Part shown: positions 17,098 through 25,969 of the stretch, piece by piece | Position numbering within the stretch: position 1 is the first letter of the stretch | Layout: every line of letters starts with the position of its first letter | Assembly: GCF_004117055.1 (NCBI RefSeq) | Contig: NZ_CP026363.1 | Location: 3,588,001 to 3,652,000, forward strand | DNA length: 64,000 bases | Source of the DNA: Brevibacillus agri | GTDB taxonomy: Bacteria > Bacillota > Bacilli > Brevibacillales > Brevibacillaceae | Direction of reading: 5' to 3' | Translations under genes and position numbers: made by a program | Notes under the pieces: generated by a model | The model's database searches: none | What the model saw: only the letters and a program-made list of their open reading frames with translations | Told to the model about the DNA's origin: nothing

Positions 17098-17517
17098 TCA
17101 AGGCTTGACCTCGATGCTGAAGCGCTCGGATACTCCATACGATTCATGGTTATTGTGGGCCAGTTCGACCGTGATCTCGTGCTTGCCACTCGGAATGTCT
17201 TTCAAGACATAGCTTGGTTCAAACACTTTCGCGATCTTTTTCCCATCCAGATACAAATGGACGTGGCCTTCGCCGTGCTTGTTTTCTTTCCCCATGTTCT
17301 CCAGGGAAAAGTTGAAATTCGTAACGGCCAGCTTGAGTTGCAGGTCATCCTGTTCAAGCGAGTGCGCGACTTTTAGTGTAGGCGCTTCCTGATGCGCCTC
17401 TGCCTGTTCGACAGCCACGTTCGTCTGCGTATCGTCCTTGGAGTAGACGAACCACTCGACAACCGCTGCGATCGCGATCAGCAGGAACAAGCGGAATATC
17501 AATCGTTTGCTTTTCAC
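17098..17517 (-). CDS. Membrane-anchored small extracytoplasmic protein, unknown
   Basis: 139 residues with one N-terminal membrane segment (RLIFRLFLLIAIAAVVEWF) and an outside domain. The domain has HGEGHVHLYLDGKKIAKV and IPSGKHEITVELAHNNHE, an Ig-like beta pattern rich in histidine and suggestive of metal binding. GTG start at 17515-17517 with AAAGGAG eight bases upstream. It resembles small DUF4399-type domains in style, but I would not assign a function. Confidence 0.65.
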   Translation of the reverse strand: MKSKRLIFRLFLLIAIAAVVEWFVYSKDDTQTNVAVEQAEAHQEAPTLKVAHSLEQDDLQLKLAVTNFNFSLENMGKENKHGEGHVHLYLDGKKIAKVFEPSYVLKDIPSGKHEITVELAHNNHESYGVSERFSIEVKP

Positions 17518-17701
17518 CGGGACGGCTCCTTTCCAAATTCAGTCATCCCACATTGTGCCCGATTGCTCCCGTTCTCATTCACGCTGCTGTGCTGTTGGCT
17601 TCCTCGCCGTTTCCCCGTCTGGCTTTCATACATAATCCTTCTTTCTCGCGCAAAAAGTAACCCCTTATCATCACATGGTTTTCGGGAGGTCATGGTTCGG
17701 T

Positions 17702-18401
17702 ATGAGTACACAAAACGGCACGCGCCTGACGCTCGGACTGATTGAAATCAAGCTGAAGAGCACGGCTTGCTGCAGCAGGCAGAGCTGGTTCAAATCGACC
17801 GCAACGCCAAGCTCGCACTGGGCGCCATGACCGCCAGCTTTTTTCAGACGAACCACAGCATTCCTGATTGCCTTGGCGTCGTTTTCGACACGCCGGAAGG
17901 CAAAGTGGTATATTCCGGGGATTTCAAGTTTGATCTGACCCCTGTCCACAAGCAGACCCCCGATTTGCACGAAATGGCCGCCATCGGTCAAAGCGGCGTG
18001 CTCGTCCTGCTGCGGAGAGCACGAATGCCGAACGCCCGGGCTTCACGCCTTCGGAAAAGCTGGTCGGCGATCATCTGCGCGAGGCGTTCGCGCTGGCCAT
18101 TTTGCGCGACCGCAAGCATCTGTCTGAGGACGGCATTCTCGTCGTCACGCGCAACAAAACAGACGGAAAAATCATTTCCGGTCCTGACCTCATCTCGCGC
18201 GGGTTTGTTTACGGCCCCGATTCGGATGGGCTGATTGACGAGGCCACGCGGATCGCGGCAGCCGCGATTGAGGATTTGCAGGACGAGAGCATCACCCAGT
18301 GGAATCGCTTGAAGCAAGCGCTGCGCGAGTCGATCGGGCGGTATTTGTACGCGAAAACAAAGCGCAGGCCGATGATTTTGCCGATTATTATGGATGTGTA
18401 G
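17702..18401 (+). pseudogene. Decayed ribonuclease J gene
   Basis: Pieces of an RNase J protein appear in order but in different frames. TRLTLGLIEIKLK (frame of 17702) continues, after loss of one base near 17757, as EHGLLQQAELVQIDRNAKLALGAM and SFFQTNHSIPDCLGV in the frame of 17767. After another shift near 18012 comes ESTNAERPGFTPSEKLVGD, which runs straight into ILRDRKHLSEDGILVV and the C-terminus RRPMILPIIMDV. The beta-CASP region between about residues 200 and 430 of a normal RNase J is gone, as is the N-terminus with the HxHxDH metal site. It cannot encode an active nuclease. Normal RNase J1/J2 genes must lie elsewhere. Confidence 0.9.
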
Positions 18402-18407
18402 CAAAAA

Positions 18408-18433
18408 AGAGAGCGCCAAGGCTCTCTTTTTTT
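18408..18433 (+). terminator. Terminator after RNase J remnant
   Basis: AGAGAGC/GCTCTCT hairpin with A run before and T run after; it separates the remnant from convergent cotJC. Confidence 0.8.
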
Positions 18434-18454
18434 GATCGGGCTTGACGTGCGCTG

Positions 18455-19024
18455 TTAAAAAATCGTCTTGCGCCCTTGTTCTTCTTTCAAAATCTCCACC
18501 GCTTCCCGGAAGCGCAGCGAGTGGACGATTTCCCGCTCGCGCAAAAACTTCAGGCTGTCCTGCAGGTCGACGTCGTCTGTCATGTCGATCAGCCATTGGT
18601 ACGTGGCCCGCGCTTTTTCCTCTGCGGCGATATCTTCGTACAAGTCTGCGATCGGATCGCCCTTGGCCGCGATATAGGTAGCCGTCCAGGGAACCCCTGC
18701 CGCATTGTTGTAAAAAAGCGCCCGGTCGTGGTTGGCGTAATGCGCGCCAAGCCCGGCTTCCTCCAGTTGTTCGACCGTCGCGTCCTTGGTCAGCTTGTAG
18801 ACCATCGTCGCGATCATTTCCAGATGGGCAAACTCTTCGGTCGCAATGTCGGTCAACAGCCCGATGACTTTGTTCGGAATCGTGTAGCGCTGGTTCATGT
18901 AGCGCAAGGCCGCCGCCAGCTCGCCATCGGCACCGCCGTATTGCTCCGTCAAGTATTTGGCCATTTTCACATCGCATTTGCTGACGCGAACCGGATATTG
19001 CAGCTTTTTCTCATAAATCCACAT
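18455..19024 (-). CDS. cotJC: Spore coat protein CotJC (manganese catalase family)
   Basis: 189 residues. The start MWIYEKKLQYPVRVSKCDVK and the ferritin-like helices with ATEEFAHLEMIATMVYKLT and EEKARATYQWLIDM carry the paired Glu/His ligands of a manganese catalase-like dimetal site. CotJC is a component of the inner spore coat made in the mother cell. It is the last gene of cotJA-cotJB-cotJC, 20 bp after cotJB, and is followed by the bidirectional terminator at 18408. The ATG follows GAGGGAGACG. Confidence 0.95.
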   Translation of the reverse strand: MWIYEKKLQYPVRVSKCDVKMAKYLTEQYGGADGELAAALRYMNQRYTIPNKVIGLLTDIATEEFAHLEMIATMVYKLTKDATVEQLEEAGLGAHYANHDRALFYNNAAGVPWTATYIAAKGDPIADLYEDIAAEEKARATYQWLIDMTDDVDLQDSLKFLREREIVHSLRFREAVEILKEEQGRKTIF

Positions 19025-19044
19025 CGTCTACGTCTCCCTCATTT

Positions 19045-19314
19045 CTACACTTGCCATGGCCAAGGCTCGTCGTTCCACTGCCACGGGTATCCGGAATAGC
19101 TCCGCCCGAAATTTTGCAAGGGGCCGTAATGCTTCTCGTACTCATTCGCCAAAGCCCAACGCTTTTCTGTCAGATCGTTGAACTGTTCAATCGCGTTGAC
19201 ATCGGTTGGATGCGTATCCAGGTACAGATTGAGCTCGACCAGGACAAAATCGATCTCCTGCAGTTGCTGTAACAGTGCGTAATATTCTTTGCCTCGCTGT
19301 TGACTATGTGCCAT
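19045..19314 (-). CDS. cotJB: Spore coat protein CotJB
   Basis: 89 residues; the opening YYALLQQLQEIDFVLVELNL and the NFGRSYSGYPWQW ending are typical of CotJB. Helical, acidic, no membrane segment. It overlaps the end of cotJA by eleven bases and precedes cotJC, so the three are translated as one unit. Thought to help place CotJC in the coat; the molecular role is not settled. Confidence 0.93.
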   Translation of the reverse strand: MAHSQQRGKEYYALLQQLQEIDFVLVELNLYLDTHPTDVNAIEQFNDLTEKRWALANEYEKHYGPLQNFGRSYSGYPWQWNDEPWPWQV

Positions 19315-19588
19315 GGGAACCCTCTCTTCCTACGTAATCCTGCTGCGGATTGTAAGGACTGTACAGAGACGGCCACAATGTGCCTGCCCGTAATGCCTCG
19401 GCCGGGGAATACTGTGGCAGGTCTGGCGGCTGGAACGTGATAAACAACTGCGGAGGAACCGCGTATGTTTTGACCCGAATGGGCGGACAAGGATCGTATG
19501 GGCTGACGTAAGGAAACCAGATACGTGTTTGCGAGTTCAACAGATGACCTCCTCCATGCGCATTTTTCTCGTTCGTCATGGTTACCAT
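19304..19588 (-). CDS. cotJA: Spore coat protein CotJA
   Basis: 94 residues; the proline- and tyrosine-rich core (SQTRIWFPYVSPYDPCPPI, then QYSPAEALRAGTLWP and SLYSPYNP) is the CotJA signature. The start is taken at 19588 (MVTMTNEKN), behind GGGTGG; a second ATG nine bases in is possible. First gene of the cotJABC operon. A mother-cell sigma-E promoter is expected upstream, but I did not find a convincing one. Confidence 0.9.
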   Translation of the reverse strand: MVTMTNEKNAHGGGHLLNSQTRIWFPYVSPYDPCPPIRVKTYAVPPQLFITFQPPDLPQYSPAEALRAGTLWPSLYSPYNPQQDYVGREGSHGT

Positions 19589-19635
19589 ATGCCGCCCACC
19601 CAGCAAGCGTGATAAATGTCCCGCCATGAAAAAAA

Positions 19636-19660
19636 GCCTTTTGTTCATCAAGTTGCGATG
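19636..19660 (-). terminator. Terminator of the carbohydrate operon
   Basis: On the minus strand GCCTCTTGTTCATC pairs with GATGAACAAAAGGC and is followed by a long T run, 20 bp after the last gene of the operon. Confidence 0.88.
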
Positions 19661-19680
19661 AACAAGAGGCCAAGCGTGAT

Positions 19681-20724
19681 CTACGGCAGCCGCGGCTGTA
19701 ATCGGTTGACGATCGGCAGCTTTTCTTCGCCTCGCACGATCGCAGCCAGGTAGCCTGCCATCTGCTTGGGACTGTTCGTAAAAGCGTCTCTCGTGCTGCC
19801 CGCCATATGCGGGGTAATCGTCACATTGTCCAGTTGCAGCAACGGATCGTCTGCTGCCAGCGGCTCGTTGTCGAATACGTCCAGGGCGGCGCCTGCGATT
19901 CGCCCCGCTTGCAAAAATGACACCAACGCTTTTTCGTCAATCAGCCCGGAGCGTGCCGTATTAATCAGGACGGCGTTTGGCTTCATCAGCGCCAGCTCCG
20001 GTGCCCCGATAAAATGGTGCGTCTTTTCCGTGAGGCGCAAATGCAGGGAGACGACGTCCGCGCGCTGCAACAGTTCGTTCAGTTCCACCTTTTGACAAGG
20101 TTCGGGCACTTGAGCGATGTACTCGTCGTACACGAGGATGTGGCAGCCCATGGCCGTCAAAAAACCGGCGATCAGTTGCCCGACATTGCCATAGCCGATC
20201 AATCCTACTGTTTTTCCATACAATTCGGGAATCGCGTCGCTGTTCGGAAACGATTTTCGCCACTCCGCCTGTTTGAGTGCCGCGTGCGCGCGGGCGATGT
20301 TTCGCACTTCTGCGAGGATCAGCCCGAGCGTAAACTCCGCCACGGCCCGGGCATTTCGGCCTGGCGTATTCAGTACGCTGATCCCCCGTTCGTTGGCTGC
20401 CGCAATCGCCACATTTTCCGTGCCGCCGCGCAAAATCCCGATGACCGCAAGCTTGCTCGCCGCTGCGATGATTTTCGCAGAGACCGGCGCGAACTGCACG
20501 ATGAGCACCTCGTACTGCTCGATTCCCGCAAACACGTCGTCCGGCATGGTCACCGCCTCCGGCCCGTGCAGCTCTACCGCGAGATTGTCTTTTTGCAGCT
20601 CTTCCAAAGAGGCGTGCTGCCATTCCCTGACCTCTACGTCCCAGCCCAGCTTTTCCAGCTCTCCAAGTCCTTCCGCCATCTCGCGTGCAGGAATAAACCG
20701 ATCGGCAATCGCCAATACTTTCAT
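19681..20724 (-). CDS. D-isomer-specific 2-hydroxyacid dehydrogenase
   Basis: 347 residues. The NAD-binding motif is GLIGYGNVGQ (about residues 157-166), and the catalytic Arg/Glu/His triad fits LINTARSGLIDE, the ALDVFDNEPL segment and ITPHMAGST. It belongs to the family of D-3-phosphoglycerate and related dehydrogenases. As the last gene of the operon it may oxidise or reduce a 2-keto acid formed downstream of the aldolase; its substrate is not evident. The start is taken as MKVLAIADRF at 20724 with TAGGAG upstream; an in-frame GTG nine bases earlier is less likely. Confidence 0.88.
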   Translation of the reverse strand: MKVLAIADRFIPAREMAEGLGELEKLGWDVEVREWQHASLEELQKDNLAVELHGPEAVTMPDDVFAGIEQYEVLIVQFAPVSAKIIAAASKLAVIGILRGGTENVAIAAANERGISVLNTPGRNARAVAEFTLGLILAEVRNIARAHAALKQAEWRKSFPNSDAIPELYGKTVGLIGYGNVGQLIAGFLTAMGCHILVYDEYIAQVPEPCQKVELNELLQRADVVSLHLRLTEKTHHFIGAPELALMKPNAVLINTARSGLIDEKALVSFLQAGRIAGAALDVFDNEPLAADDPLLQLDNVTITPHMAGSTRDAFTNSPKQMAGYLAAIVRGEEKLPIVNRLQPRLP

Positions 20725-20742
20725 CTCTCTCACTCCTATCCG

Positions 20743-21597
20743 TTACGCTCTGCCATTTGCGCCCAGCATGCGAATTTTTTGCTCCACCGTTTGCTCCAGC
20801 TCTTGTCTGATCGGCAAAAACATTTCTTCCGGCAGCGGGTCGATCCTGGTCATTTCCGCCGCAGCCCGCTTCAAGCCTTTTGCCATCGCGATCCGGCAGT
20901 CGGCGTACAGGTTCACTTTGCTGATTCCGTGCTGCACGACTTCCTGCACCTGGGCATCCGGCGTGCCCGAGCCGCCGTGCAAAACGAGCGGGACAGGGCT
21001 GACCAAATTGATCTGCCGCATCCGCTCTACGTTCAGCTTCGGCTCCGCCGTATAGACGCCGTGCGCTGTTCCGATGGAAACGGCTAGGGCATCGACACCT
21101 GTTCGCTCGACGAACTCCGCTACCTGATGCGGCTCGGTCAGTTTCGACTCGGTGCCGTACGTGCCGCCCAGCTCGTTGCCGCCGACGTGCCCAAGCTCCG
21201 CCTCCACGCTGATGCCGTGGGGGTGCGCCAACTCTACGACCTGTTTGGTCAGCGCTACATTTTCGGCAAAAGGCAAGCTCGATCCGTCGATCATGACAGA
21301 TGTGAAGCCGTGGGCAATCGCTTGCTTGACCAACTCCGTGTCCATCGCGTGATCGAGATGCAGGACGATCGGAATGCGATAGGCAGGGGCAACTGCCTTG
21401 ATGTACTCTGCCAGGAAAATGAATCCGTTCGGCTCCTTCAGGTTGTGCTCCAGGCACATCAGGATGACGGGCGATTGCAGCCGCTCCGCCGTATCGAGAA
21501 TCGTCCGCACCATAATATCGCCCACGCAGTCAAAGGCAGGGACGGCGTACTGATTTTCTCGGGCATCGTTTACGACTTCGTGCAGTGTGGTTAACAT
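20743..21597 (-). CDS. Class II (zinc) ketose-bisphosphate aldolase family protein
   Basis: 284 residues. The zinc ligands and active-site loops are visible: VLHLDHAMD (His and Asp), VEAELGHVGG, AVSIGTAHGVY and LVLHGGSGTPD. This is the FbaA/GatY/KbaY family, which cleaves a ketose phosphate into DHAP and an aldehyde. Placed between SDR and dehydrogenase genes in the sugar operon, it probably splits the phosphorylated product of the LyxK-like kinase. The exact ketose cannot be read from the sequence. Confidence 0.9.
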   Translation of the reverse strand: MLTTLHEVVNDARENQYAVPAFDCVGDIMVRTILDTAERLQSPVILMCLEHNLKEPNGFIFLAEYIKAVAPAYRIPIVLHLDHAMDTELVKQAIAHGFTSVMIDGSSLPFAENVALTKQVVELAHPHGISVEAELGHVGGNELGGTYGTESKLTEPHQVAEFVERTGVDALAVSIGTAHGVYTAEPKLNVERMRQINLVSPVPLVLHGGSGTPDAQVQEVVQHGISKVNLYADCRIAMAKGLKRAAAEMTRIDPLPEEMFLPIRQELEQTVEQKIRMLGANGRA

Positions 21598-21628
21598 CTT
21601 TCTTCCTCCTATCCTTTCGTACAGCTCT

Positions 21629-22387
21629 TTATCTCATCAGCATGCCGCCGGTGGCATCCATCGTCGCGCCCGTAATGTAGTTCGCTTTTTCCGAGACGAG
21701 AAAAGCGGCGATATCGGCAATTTCTTCCGGCTTGGCGACACGGCCGAGCGGGATCCGGTTGACGTAGTAGTCTTTTTTCAGCTCCAGGTCGGCCTTAATC
21801 ATGTCCGTCTCCACGATGCCAAGCGCGAGCGCGTTGACGTTGATTCCTTGCTTCGCGACCTCGCGGGCAAGCGAGACGGTAAACGCGACGACTCCCGCTT
21901 TGCTCGCGGCGTAATGCGCATGGCCTGTCGTCGAGCCGTGGAACGCCGCTTGCGAGGTCACGTTCAAAATTTTGCCGCGGCGTTTTTCGGCCAACAGGTG
22001 ATGGACAAAGCTTTGGCAAGTGAGAAACACCGAGGTCAGGTTCACATCCATGGTGTGGTTCCACTCAGCAAGCGAGATGTCCGTCACCCAGTTTTTCGGC
22101 CACACGCCAGCGTTGTTGACCAAAATGTCGACGCTGCCGAAAGCTGCGGTCGCTTCCGCCATCAGCCGGTCGCACTCTTCCTTTTTGCCGATGTCCGCTT
22201 GAATCGTGATACACTCGCCGCCTTTTTGCCGGATCAGATCCGCTGCCTCATTCGCGCTGTCGGCGCTGCGGTTGTAGTTGATGACGACTTTTGCCCCTTC
22301 TTTCGCAAGCGCGAGAGCAATGGCCCGCCCTACGCCGCGGGAAGCTCCGGTAATGATTGCGCTTTTTCCTTTGATGCCGAAGTCCAT
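21629..22387 (-). CDS. Short-chain dehydrogenase/reductase
   Basis: 252 residues. Cofactor motif TGASRGVG (residues about 13-20), NNAG in the segment DILVNNAGVWPK, catalytic Ser in LNVTSQAAFHG and YAASK with Tyr and Lys. Classical SDR of the FabG-like type. In this operon it most likely interconverts a polyol or sugar with its keto form before phosphorylation. ATG at 22385-22387 follows GGATGG and lies 14 bp after the kinase gene. Confidence 0.9.
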   Translation of the reverse strand: MDFGIKGKSAIITGASRGVGRAIALALAKEGAKVVINYNRSADSANEAADLIRQKGGECITIQADIGKKEECDRLMAEATAAFGSVDILVNNAGVWPKNWVTDISLAEWNHTMDVNLTSVFLTCQSFVHHLLAEKRRGKILNVTSQAAFHGSTTGHAHYAASKAGVVAFTVSLAREVAKQGINVNALALGIVETDMIKADLELKKDYYVNRIPLGRVAKPEEIADIAAFLVSEKANYITGATMDATGGMLMR

Positions 22388-22401
22388 GTCGATTCCATCC
22401 T

Positions 22402-23916
22402 TCACGAAAGTTTTTTCCACAGTGGCTGCAACGCTTCCAGCACTTCCAAATACGCTTGGTACTTCTGCTCGTAAATGGCCTGATGCTGTTCGTTTGGCGT
22501 GTACGTCTTGCTGATTTTCACCATCGACTGCGCCGCTTCGGAAAACGACGCGAAATGCTTCGTCGCGACCCCGGCGCAGATGGAGGCCCCGAGCGTGCCT
22601 TGCTCTGTTCCTTCCACCACCTCGACGGGCAACTGCAAAATGTCTGCGAACATCTGCATCCATTCCTCCGACCTCGTGGCCCCGCCAGCGAGACGCACAG
22701 CTTTTGGCCGGGAGCGGTGAACGAGCAGCTTGTCGATGTGCTGGCGATGGCCGAAAACGACTCCTTCGTACAAGGCTCTGACCATATGCGCTTTCGTATG
22801 CCAACCGTTCAGGCCGATAAAGCACGCCTTGGCGTTGGCATCCACATTGGAGCCGAACAAAAACGGGAAGAAGACGATATGCGAATCCTCGGGCTTCGTG
22901 CCTGCGACCATCTGGTTGCAAAGCTCATACACGCTGATGCCCTGCTTGGCGGCCGCGTCGTGCTCCTGGCTGAAAAACTCGTTGGTGAACCACTCCAGGT
23001 TGCTCGCCGAGGTCGGACTACCCTCCAGCGTCAGCCAATAGCCGGGGATGCAGTAGATGGAGGTCATGAACAAGTCTTTGTCCACCACTGGCTCCTTCGT
23101 GATGTACTCGTTGATGCTCCACGTCCCCGCGACGACGCACAGTTTGTCTTCGTCCGTCACGCCCGAGGCAATCGCGGAGGCGTCGATGTCGAACAGTCCT
23201 CCAGCCACCGGTGTGCCCACGGCAAGCCCCGTTTCCCGCGCCGCCTGCTCCGTCACATAGCCGCAAATGTCGGCGGAGTATTTCACCGGGGGCAGCTTGT
23301 CGAAGATTCCTTGCAAGCCAAAATCGGCAAGCAGTTCGCGGTCGTAAGCGACTTCTTTAATGTTGAACAGGTTCGTGCCGGAAAGATCGGTCACTTCGGC
23401 GTACGCTTCCCCCGTCAGCCGATAGCGGATAAAGTCTTTGCACATCAGAATCCAGCGCGCTTTTTCGAGCAGCTCGCCTCGATGCTCCTGCAGCCAACGC
23501 AGCAACGCGACCGGCTGACCAGCCCAAATCGATTGCATCGTCTTCGGCAGGACGCGCTCCGCCGTTCCGTCCGCGTACCACTGCTCGACCAGATGCTTGG
23601 CGCGCGTATCCGTCGAGACGATTCCGTTTCCGACCGCCTGCCCTTCGCCGTCGACGAGGTACAGTCCGTTTCCGTGTCCGGTCACTGCCAATCCCGCCAC
23701 GTCGTGCGGATCAATGCCCGATTGCCTGAGCACATCGGAAATTACGGCCACATTGGCTTTCCACAGCTCCTCCATGTCTCGCTCGGTATGTCCGGGCTGC
23801 GGCATCAGCATGGCCGTTTTCCGGCTGGAGACAGCTACCTCCCGACCGTCGATGGTGTACACCGCTGCTTTCGTGACCGTTCCCCCATTGTCAATGCCAA
23901 TCAAAAATTGTGCCAC
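22402..23916 (-). CDS. FGGY-family carbohydrate kinase, LyxK-like
   Basis: 504 residues. The N-terminal phosphate-1 motif is IGIDNGGTVTKAAVY; GHTERDMEELW, the VTGHGNGLYLVD segment, AGGLFDIDASAIASG and SPTSASNLEWF fit the branch containing L-xylulose kinase (LyxK) and erythritol kinase-like proteins. It would phosphorylate the keto sugar made by the SDR, with ATP. Because the neighbouring permease has no PTS partners, this kinase is probably the phosphorylation step of the pathway. Substrate name uncertain. Confidence 0.88.
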   Translation of the reverse strand: MAQFLIGIDNGGTVTKAAVYTIDGREVAVSSRKTAMLMPQPGHTERDMEELWKANVAVISDVLRQSGIDPHDVAGLAVTGHGNGLYLVDGEGQAVGNGIVSTDTRAKHLVEQWYADGTAERVLPKTMQSIWAGQPVALLRWLQEHRGELLEKARWILMCKDFIRYRLTGEAYAEVTDLSGTNLFNIKEVAYDRELLADFGLQGIFDKLPPVKYSADICGYVTEQAARETGLAVGTPVAGGLFDIDASAIASGVTDEDKLCVVAGTWSINEYITKEPVVDKDLFMTSIYCIPGYWLTLEGSPTSASNLEWFTNEFFSQEHDAAAKQGISVYELCNQMVAGTKPEDSHIVFFPFLFGSNVDANAKACFIGLNGWHTKAHMVRALYEGVVFGHRQHIDKLLVHRSRPKAVRLAGGATRSEEWMQMFADILQLPVEVVEGTEQGTLGASICAGVATKHFASFSEAAQSMVKISKTYTPNEQHQAIYEQKYQAYLEVLEALQPLWKKLS

Positions 23917-23937
23917 GTTCTCTCCCCCTTAACGGTT

Positions 23938-25200
23938 TCATGCAAAAATTGAGGCCAGCTTGATGAGCAGCCAACCAAGCGGCGTCGTTGCTCCGCCGAC
24001 CAGGTTAGCCAGTTCTGTCGTGGCGCTGACTCCTTCCGGCAGCGAGACGTTCACCAGATTGGCCGCGGTCGTGTACAGCGGGGCGATGCTCGTTCCGGCA
24101 TAGAGGACGAGCGCGACCATGACCAGCCCCGAAATAAACAGGCGGACGAGGTTTTTTTGCAAATACGGAGCCGCCATCGGAATCAAAAACACGAGCGACG
24201 CCAAGTCCACGAACGGCAGCACCTTGTTGCCCGGAAGCAGGATGGCGAGGATCAAAGCACCCGGGATCAGCAGCAAGCCAGTGGCGAGCACGGCAGGGTT
24301 TCCGATCAGCAAGGCCGTGTCCAGACCAATGTAAAACTCCCGGTCCGGGAACCGCTGTTTCAAAAACGCCTCCGCTGCTTTGCGCACGATTTCCAACCCT
24401 TCCACCAGCACGTTAATCATCGCAGGCAGCAGCACCATGACCGCCGCCACTTTTACACCGAGCGTCAAAATTTCGGCAATCCCGAAGCCCGCCAATATCC
24501 CGAGCAGAACGCCGAGAATCGTCCCCAAGGTGAGCGGCTCGCCCATCACTCCGTATTTTTTGGTGATTTCTTCCGGATCGGCTTTGATCGTCCGCAGGCC
24601 CGGAATTTTTTCGATGATCCAGTTCACTGCCATCCCGATCGGCACGTAAATGGCCGAAGTGGCATGCGCGAACGAGACGCCTTTCAGATCAAATTCCTTT
24701 TGGATTCGCGGGGCGGTGACGTCTGCGATCACGATGGCAATCAAAAAGTGGATCAGCGCCGCAATCGTTCCGACCACGACACTGTTGGTCGCCGCGTAGA
24801 CGACGCCCCCGGTCAGCATGAAGTGCCAGTAGTTGAAAATGTCGATGTTGACCGTTTTCGTCCATTTAAACATAAGCAGCAAAATATTCAAAATTACGGC
24901 ACTAAACACAACAAACGGAACAATCGGCGTCCCCCAGCCAATCGTCGCTCCGACCGGCCAGCCCGGGTCTACGACCGTCAGCGACAGGCCAAAGCGGCTG
25001 ACCATCGCTTCTGCTGCCGGTCCGAGCGTTCCGAGCAACAGGCCGATGACGAGGTTGATCCCGACAAACCCGATGCCTACCAGCATGGATGCTTTGAAGC
25101 CTTGCCCGACTCTCACCCGAAAGATCATCGCCAGAATAAAGAAAATAATCGGCATCATGACTGCTGGACCAAGCTGAATCAAAAATTGAATAACCGCCAT
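23938..25200 (-). CDS. Galactitol-type PTS EIIC / GatC-like permease
   Basis: 420-residue membrane protein with about ten hydrophobic segments. It belongs to the EIIC-Gat family (LVVDPGWP-like loop, WGTPIVPFVVFSAVILNI, IDIFNYWHFML and GVSFAHATSAIYVPIGM). In a true PTS it would pass sugar while EIIA and EIIB phosphorylate it, but neither gene is present in the operon, while an FGGY kinase is. It may therefore act as a facilitator or secondary transporter. The ATG follows GGGGGAGG. A terminator/antiterminator leader precedes it. Confidence 0.88.
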   Translation of the reverse strand: MAVIQFLIQLGPAVMMPIIFFILAMIFRVRVGQGFKASMLVGIGFVGINLVIGLLLGTLGPAAEAMVSRFGLSLTVVDPGWPVGATIGWGTPIVPFVVFSAVILNILLLMFKWTKTVNIDIFNYWHFMLTGGVVYAATNSVVVGTIAALIHFLIAIVIADVTAPRIQKEFDLKGVSFAHATSAIYVPIGMAVNWIIEKIPGLRTIKADPEEITKKYGVMGEPLTLGTILGVLLGILAGFGIAEILTLGVKVAAVMVLLPAMINVLVEGLEIVRKAAEAFLKQRFPDREFYIGLDTALLIGNPAVLATGLLLIPGALILAILLPGNKVLPFVDLASLVFLIPMAAPYLQKNLVRLFISGLVMVALVLYAGTSIAPLYTTAANLVNVSLPEGVSATTELANLVGGATTPLGWLLIKLASIFA

Positions 25201-25282
25201 TTACGTTTGCCTCCCCCATTTGTTTTTTGGCTTGCACAAGCAGCACTCGTCGGGTGCACCACCTCCTTTTTCGCAAACAAAA

Positions 25283-25330
25283 AACCCTACACAGAGCTAG
25301 CGCCTTTTCGCACTAACTCTCTGTAGGGTT
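25283..25330 (-). promoter_or_regulatory. Leader terminator, likely GlpP-type antitermination target
   Basis: On the minus strand AACCCTACAGAGAGTTAG and CTAGCTCTGTGTAGGGTT form a long stem around GTGCGAAAAGGCG, followed by TTTTTT. It lies between the glpP-like gene and the permease gene, so transcription entering the sugar operon must pass it. The GlpP-type antiterminator encoded just upstream is the likely controller (inference). Confidence 0.75.
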
Positions 25331-25350
25331 TCGCATCTACACATAACCCG

Positions 25351-25929
25351 TTACTGTATTTTGTTGTACATTGTATTCCACAAATCCCGCTTGCTCGTCG
25401 TCACGCCGTTAATCCCGGCGTCGAACAGCTCGTGGATCACTTCCACCGAATCGATAAAACCGCCCGCGAGAATCGGCACATTTTTGACCGCCCGAAACTG
25501 GTTGAGAAACGGTTTGGCGAACGGGCCGGGAAGAATCTCGATCGCATCGAGTTCGCTCATTTCAAGACCTCTCAAGCCGTTTTCCAGCGAGCGCGAGTCG
25601 AGCAAAAAGAAGCGATGAATCCCGATCAGGCCGACATCTTTTGCCCGATTGACGATCTTGGCATTCGGGGAGATGAGTCCGTCCACCTGAAACAAATCTT
25701 TGAGCAGCTTGATGCCGATTTGGTCTTTGTTCAACCCGCCGATCAAGTCTACGTGCACAATCACTTTTTTCCGCGCTTCGTGGCACTTTTGCGTCAAGCT
25801 CTTCAGATTGCCGATATGGACATCCGAGAGCAGGATGATGGGCGCCTCACTCTGCAATGCAAACTGAAAATGGCGCAGGTCCCTGACAGAAGGAATTGTG
25901 ACGTGATTAGAAAAAAATGCATTCGCCAT
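25351..25929 (-). CDS. GlpP-family antiterminator
   Basis: 192 residues of the GlpP family, which in B. subtilis binds glycerol 3-phosphate and lets RNA polymerase pass leader terminators of glp genes. Family features are PIILLSDVHIGNLKSL, VIVHVDLIGGLNKDQIGIK, DGLISPNAKIVNRAK, IEILPGPFAKP and PILAGGFIDS; the fold is a TIM-barrel-like glycerophosphodiester-type domain. Here no glycerol gene is adjacent; a terminator and a polyol/sugar operon follow directly. It is therefore probably a paralogue with a new ligand (a sugar or polyol phosphate). Confidence 0.88.
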   Translation of the reverse strand: MANAFFSNHVTIPSVRDLRHFQFALQSEAPIILLSDVHIGNLKSLTQKCHEARKKVIVHVDLIGGLNKDQIGIKLLKDLFQVDGLISPNAKIVNRAKDVGLIGIHRFFLLDSRSLENGLRGLEMSELDAIEILPGPFAKPFLNQFRAVKNVPILAGGFIDSVEVIHELFDAGINGVTTSKRDLWNTMYNKIQ

Positions 25930-25969
25930 CTGGGAGGCCCTCTTTTGACATTTCGTTGTTGATTGTTAA

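Noticed and set aside
19961-21457. 498-codon minus-strand frame overlapping the aldolase and dehydrogenase genes
   Set aside because: Arg/Ala-rich frame shadow; both real genes have full motif sets in another frame.
25283-25330. Ordinary terminator of the glpP-like gene
   Set aside because: Possible, but it stands in the leader of the next gene with the antiterminator just upstream; regulation is the better reading, and is offered as inference.
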